A stretch of DNA of 64,000 nt from positions 57,293,267 through 57,357,266 of the forward strand of contig OX235270.1 of the NCBI GenBank assembly GCA_944472135.2. The letters are read 5' to 3'. The notes under the pieces were generated by a model. It did no database searches. It saw nothing but the letters and a program-made list of their open reading frames with translations, and had not been told where the DNA came from. Made by a program: the position numbers and the translations under genes. Shown here piece after piece: positions 60,373 through 64,000 of this stretch (positions are counted from its first letter, which is position 1; each line of letters starts with the position of its first letter). This DNA comes from Trichobilharzia regenti (Eukaryota > Platyhelminthes > Trematoda > Strigeidida > Schistosomatidae).

Positions 60373-60516
60373 GTTTCTGATGGTAGAAACAGACTCCGGC
60401 GGATTCAAACAGTTGGTGAAAGTTTGGATAATCACCGTTCATCTTTCTTGGTCCCGGTCAAGCCCTCTTTGAACAAGCAATATCTGGAACATTTTGGAAT
60501 TGGGTCAAGTTCAACA

Positions 60517-62472
60517 ATGCCTGGGTCAAAGAAGGGACAGAGTGTCTTGGATACAAACAGGAAAGTAAGCCATGGTGACTTGTCTGTTAATTGTAACGAT
60601 GTGTCTGATGTTAAGCATGACATGGTTGATGTTATTGTTTCGCCGTTCAGGGATAATAGGAACATCAAACTCCCTAAATTAGAACCACGGTGTTTTGATG
60701 GAAACCCAGCTGATCATTTACAATTTGTAAAGGAGTTTGAGATCATGTTGAGTAGTATTCTATCAAGTGATGAATTGAAGTTAATGTATCTGATGAGATA
60801 TTGCACTGGAGATGCTGCAAGAGCTATACAGTGCTGTAAGTTTATGAAGCCAAAAGAGGGCTACGATGAGGCTATGAGCATATTACGTCAAAGGTTTGGA
60901 AGACCTTCGATGATTGCAGGGAAATTATTCGAGGCTGTTAAGGGTAATGGTGGTCAATTTCAGGATGACCCCCAGGCACTCAATGAGTTTTTAGATAATT
61001 TGCTAATTTACAAGAATGGAATGATTTCGATGAATCGCATGAGTGACCTCAACTCGAGTTTTATACTAGAAGTAATAGCAAGACGCCTACCTACTCGACT
61101 GCAAAGGAAGTGGGTGAAGATGAGCTCCCGTATGGAGGATGAGGGTATCGAGCCAAGGTTTGATGATATCCTGAAACTGGTAAATACTAGTGTCAATCAA
61201 TCTATGAGCAAGTTTGCCAGTATATTGAATCTCACGCCTAGAATAGAGCAGTCTGAGGGTAAAACGCAATCATTGATGACGAGTAGGCCTCAGAGAGGTG
61301 GATATCGAGAAGACTCCATGATGTATAGTAATGCATATAGACCTAGTGAGTGTAACAGGTTTCGTAGTACATCCTCAACAGATAAGTTACAAGCTTCAAG
61401 ACAAACACGGTTGTGTTTCACACGTTTGAAAGAGGTGCGTACAAAGGTGAACTGTGAACCGGTGAGCAAGTTCAGTGATAAGCTAAATGTGAACTCCAGG
61501 CCTGACTCTGAATTGTGTGACGATAACGGTGCGGTCAGGAAGTCTGTAGTTGCAACTGGTAAGCCATTGTTGAATAGAGTGTCACAGAATAGAGTTGCTG
61601 CTTCAGAGTCCAGTTCTGACTCCACAAGTTTACAAGGTATTACTAGTCAGAGTGAAGTTATAAAACCTTTTAGGATTTGCGAGGAGGAACCAAAATTGTC
61701 TACTTCTGTTATTAAAGAGTTTGAAAATGATGAAGTTGACGGTAAATTGAATATTCGTGATAATGATCATGATACTTCACAGTTGTCTTTGGTTGATCAT
61801 GATGAGATGATAGATATGCCTACTACTGCTAAGTTGAACAAAGTTTCTGTACAACTTGAACGTGAAGTAGAAATAAATTCAGATTCAGTTGCAGAAGGCA
61901 CGCATACTTTTGAGGCCGTCAGTGTGATTGATCAGCATGTAGCCCACTTATCATCAGATGCCAGTGCTAAGCCTGAGCTGATAGTAAAAGACGGCAGTGG
62001 TGGTGGTCTTGCAGGTAGACAAATTTCTGAAAGTCGAGCAACAACAGCTTCTGATCCACCGCTAACTTCATCAACTGATATCAATCAGTCGTCGTTGGTG
62101 CTGTCATCCACAATGAAACAGACACCCATCATCTCAAGTATCTTGTGCAATGACTATGCTAGTATCAGTTCGTTTGAAAGGACGAATATCAATGGTCAGT
62201 TTAGTGAGGATGAGCCAAGTGTAAACGAAAGAGTAATTGTTAAATTGACTTGCACGAACAAAGGCATTTCTAGTTTCAAGTTACTATTTGAATGTTATTA
62301 TCTTTGGTGTAAATTACTCTGTTTCTACACTAGGTTGATGAGATATGTCGTGTGTTTGTTGGTCATCTATATTCTACGATACAATTACATGAGCGTGTTA
62401 TCGTTCAGATTTGAGGATATAGCTCATAGAAGGAAGTTAGCAAATGAACTCTGCGACGATTTTCCAACCTAG
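60517..62472 (+). CDS. Gag-like protein of the LTR element, zinc knuckle broken
   Basis: 651 residues from the first ATG. The frame is open from 60367, so a non-ATG start is possible. Residues about 50-234 hold the BEL/Pao-type Gag region (KLPKLEPRCFDGNPADHLQF, then an A-A-R-A-I motif, then VIARRLPTRLQRKW). At C300-C313 lies a CCHC-spaced block in which ligand positions 303 and 308 are both Arg; two Cys remain. A Ser/Thr- and acid-rich tail of about 270 residues follows. Near the end is a strongly hydrophobic stretch (LMRYVVCLLVIYILRYNYM) that could span a membrane. No protease motif follows. By family, Gag forms the particle and binds RNA; the damaged knuckle suggests reduced RNA binding. 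Odd for a decaying copy, the frame has no stop. Confidence 0.8.
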   Translation: MPGSKKGQSVLDTNRKVSHGDLSVNCNDVSDVKHDMVDVIVSPFRDNRNIKLPKLEPRCFDGNPADHLQFVKEFEIMLSSILSSDELKLMYLMRYCTGDAARAIQCCKFMKPKEGYDEAMSILRQRFGRPSMIAGKLFEAVKGNGGQFQDDPQALNEFLDNLLIYKNGMISMNRMSDLNSSFILEVIARRLPTRLQRKWVKMSSRMEDEGIEPRFDDILKLVNTSVNQSMSKFASILNLTPRIEQSEGKTQSLMTSRPQRGGYREDSMMYSNAYRPSECNRFRSTSSTDKLQASRQTRLCFTRLKEVRTKVNCEPVSKFSDKLNVNSRPDSELCDDNGAVRKSVVATGKPLLNRVSQNRVAASESSSDSTSLQGITSQSEVIKPFRICEEEPKLSTSVIKEFENDEVDGKLNIRDNDHDTSQLSLVDHDEMIDMPTTAKLNKVSVQLEREVEINSDSVAEGTHTFEAVSVIDQHVAHLSSDASAKPELIVKDGSGGGLAGRQISESRATTASDPPLTSSTDINQSSLVLSSTMKQTPIISSILCNDYASISSFERTNINGQFSEDEPSVNERVIVKLTCTNKGISSFKLLFECYYLWCKLLCFYTRLMRYVVCLLVIYILRYNYMSVLSFRFEDIAHRRKLANELCDDFPT

Positions 62473-62735
62473 AGCGTCAACCTGAGAAGGGTTGAAGGCG
62501 TACTGCTGTAAGTCCTACAGTTCTTCAAGGGTAGTTTGTCGTGTCAGAATCCACAACATTTGATGTAGTGATTGTACATATGTTTGTGTTAAATAATTGT
62601 GTGAGTTCCATTTGATGTAATTGTTGGTTAACCTGTTTGTGTCCGGACATTCCACAAATTACAATCGTCAACCTGAGAAGGGTTGTAGGCGTACTGGTGT
62701 AAGTCCTGCGATTCTTCAAAGGAATTCCATCAAGA
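62469..62735 (+). repeat. Imperfect 55-60-bp direct repeat after the gag frame
   Basis: gcgtcaacctgagaagggtt plus gaaggcgtactgctgtaagt at about 62471-62530 recurs as cgtcaacctgagaagggttg plus taggcgtactggtgtaagtc at about 62666-62725. Both run into ttcttcaa(g/a)gg. The units are 195 bp apart. Function unknown. Confidence 0.8.
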
Positions 62736-63427
62736 CATGATCCGCGAGTTTTTGTGTACAGTTTGTATATATGTGTGGTGTGTCATATCAATTGGTGGTT
62801 TTGGATTCATTGTGTTTACTTGTTGTTTTCATATCTTGTTGTTATTGCGTAATTTTGTTAAAATTTTCGTCTTGATTACTTCTGAAGTTATGTCCACTCT
62901 TCTACATCCATGAATGAATTGATTGATGTTAAGGACAGCAGATGGGGCGTATACGCCGGGGAGGCTAGGCTACTGCTGAGAATGAAATGCACACGGAGAT
63001 AATTGTTAGCTGCGGTCCGACACTCCGGGGAGAAAGAGTGTAAACGACTGAGGCTCGCATGCGTCACCGTTACTAGAACTGAGGCAGAATGAGTGACAAG
63101 CGATTGCAGTGGTAATTGGTAGTGAGTAGATAAGAGGATGTGCGTAGAGTATCGTGAGTTGGTGCTATGGTCACGTTGCATTCTGCAAGAGTCATTCTAG
63201 CAAGTGGCGATTGTGTTGCAAGATGTCAAGAGGAGGTCTCTGTCTGGAGGCGCAGGTCGTCAGCGATGTGTGAGATTGTGCTGTGGGTATGCTTGTGGTG
63301 TGTTGGCGTTTCTGTTTGTTTTCCATTTCAGCTCTGTCCGTGTGACCCAGGTTCTCGCAATGGCATCCAAGTCAACGTGCATCGGTCGTGAAGGAAAAAA
63401 GGTTTGGATCCCTTTTTTGCCGGGGAG
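62736..63427. other. Non-coding 3' internal region of the LTR element
   Basis: Short overlapping frames on both strands have no family features. A purine run (gaaggaaaaaagg) lies near 63390-63402, and GGGGAG sits directly before the 3' LTR; either could act as polypurine tract. Confidence 0.6.
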
Positions 63428-63748
63428 TGTCATTGGAGTTGAAGATTGAACGATCAATTCTTGGTTGTTTGCTCAAAATCAACTTCCCCAATTTTCGCGG
63501 AGGCATCAATACAACAGTCATCTTCTCATCGGTCGCTGTTCAGAAAGAAGTCAGTAGCAAACCATCAGAAACCTTAATAGAAATATTTTTTATATGTTGG
63601 TGTTACAATAAAGAATTCCCAAGCGGCCAATCGGTGTTTTGGTTTTCGCGTCCGTTACTATTAAGCGTTTCTGAAAAACTGCAAGGAACAGCGTGGGCCC
63701 GAGCGTAGCAAGAGCTGGGCATTGACGGTTTAAGAGACGTGGCTGACA
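63428..63748 (+). repeat. 3' LTR
   Basis: Starts TGTCATTGG and ends CTGACA. Same length as the 5' LTR, with four substitutions (two near the start, one at 63617, one near the end). Confidence 0.88.
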
Positions 63749-63937
63749 TTGTATTGGACAAAATAACTCCACTGTCTCTTATTATTTAATCTCCAGTATT
63801 AATTTAGGAGGAAAATGACGATAGATTATCACCCTAAGATAAGTGATGGGACATCGTACTCCGTAGTCACCAGGGCTTCAGCCAAAATAAGCAAACAGGT
63901 GAAGATGGACAGGCAAGATGGACTCTCGCATACCGTT
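63749..63937 (+). other. Flank with a short frame cut by another LTR
   Basis: An ATG at 63815 opens a frame (MTIDYHPKISDGTS ... RASAKISKQVKMDRQDG) that runs into the next LTR at 63938 and stops at 63952. It may be the start of a gene or of another element's gag. I cannot place the family. Confidence 0.4.
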
Positions 63938-64000
63938 TGTCAATGTAAGTGAAGATTGAACGATCAATTCATAGTTGTTTGCTCAAAACCAACTTCTCCA
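63938..64000 (+). mobile_element. Third LTR of the same family, cut by the window edge
   Basis: Starts TGTCAATGTAAGTGAAGATT and then follows the LTR sequence to the window end with a few more differences than the other two. It is either a solo LTR or the 5' end of another element in the same orientation. Confidence 0.8.

Larger units (their letters stand above)
60052..63748 (+). mobile_element. Gag-only two-LTR retrotransposon (BEL/Pao type)
   Basis: Bounded by 321-bp LTRs (60052-60372, 63428-63748) that differ at four positions. Flanks: GTGTA before and TTGTA after, a 5-bp target duplication with one mismatch. The 3.06-kb internal region holds one long Gag-like frame and about 950 bp of non-coding DNA. 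No protease, RT, RNase H or integrase motif is seen on either strand, so the element is non-autonomous. Low LTR divergence implies recent mobility, presumably by help from a full relative. A BEL/Pao assignment rests on the Gag similarity. Confidence 0.88.

Noticed and set aside
60381..60410. Primer-binding site after the 5' LTR
   Set aside because: A TGG is present and the later bases faintly resemble a tRNA T-arm complement, but the spacing from the CCA end does not fit a tRNA, so no primer is named.

Overview
The window looks like a repeat-rich, AT-rich stretch of a trematode nuclear genome, most probably a schistosome. The species cannot be fixed from the sequence. The evidence is the mix of repeats: tRNA-headed SINEs, many copies of a SINE carrying a hammerhead-ribozyme-like fold (the Sm-alpha type known from schistosomes), Penelope-like elements, RTE-type and CR1-type non-LTR remnants, and a BEL/Pao-type LTR element. 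The one clear host gene has short exons and long introns with GT..AG boundaries.

Layout. Positions 1-45,000 hold no host gene that I can recognise. They carry scattered SINEs, three Penelope-like fragments (about 21.9-22.5 kb, 37.7-38.5 kb and 40.0-41.7 kb), RTE fragments (4.8, 7.9, 16.4 and 44.4 kb), and a 1.16-kb foldback-like element flanked by a 13-bp direct repeat (25.0-26.2 kb). Two nearly identical head-to-head SINE dimers lie on either side of the 40.0-41.7 kb Penelope remnant.

Positions 45,226-51,268 on the minus strand hold a six-exon gene for a 282-residue CREC-family protein (calumenin/reticulocalbin type). It has a signal peptide, six EF-hands and a C-terminal WDEL tetrapeptide that resembles an ER-retention signal. 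The exon joins were worked out by hand; every phase matches and every intron has GT..AG ends. Intron 5 contains three hammerhead SINE copies in alternating orientation.

Positions 53,000-59,700 are a graveyard of non-LTR elements: a CR1-like C-terminus, a decayed antisense RTE-like element and a sense RTE endonuclease remnant. An unexplained 100-bp direct repeat lies beside them.

Positions 60,052-63,748 are a complete two-LTR element: 321-bp LTRs with about 1.2 % divergence and a near-perfect 5-bp target duplication. It encodes only a Gag-like protein. No protease, reverse transcriptase or integrase is present, and the Gag zinc knuckle has lost two of its four ligands although the frame is open for about 650 codons. 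A third LTR of the same family begins at 63,938 and runs off the window.

Best candidates for something undescribed: the gag-only LTR element with a broken knuckle but intact frame; the 25-26 kb foldback element with long target-site-like repeats; the inverted-repeat Penelope unit at 37.7-38.5 kb; and the hammerhead family whose dominant core differs from consensus at the first core position.
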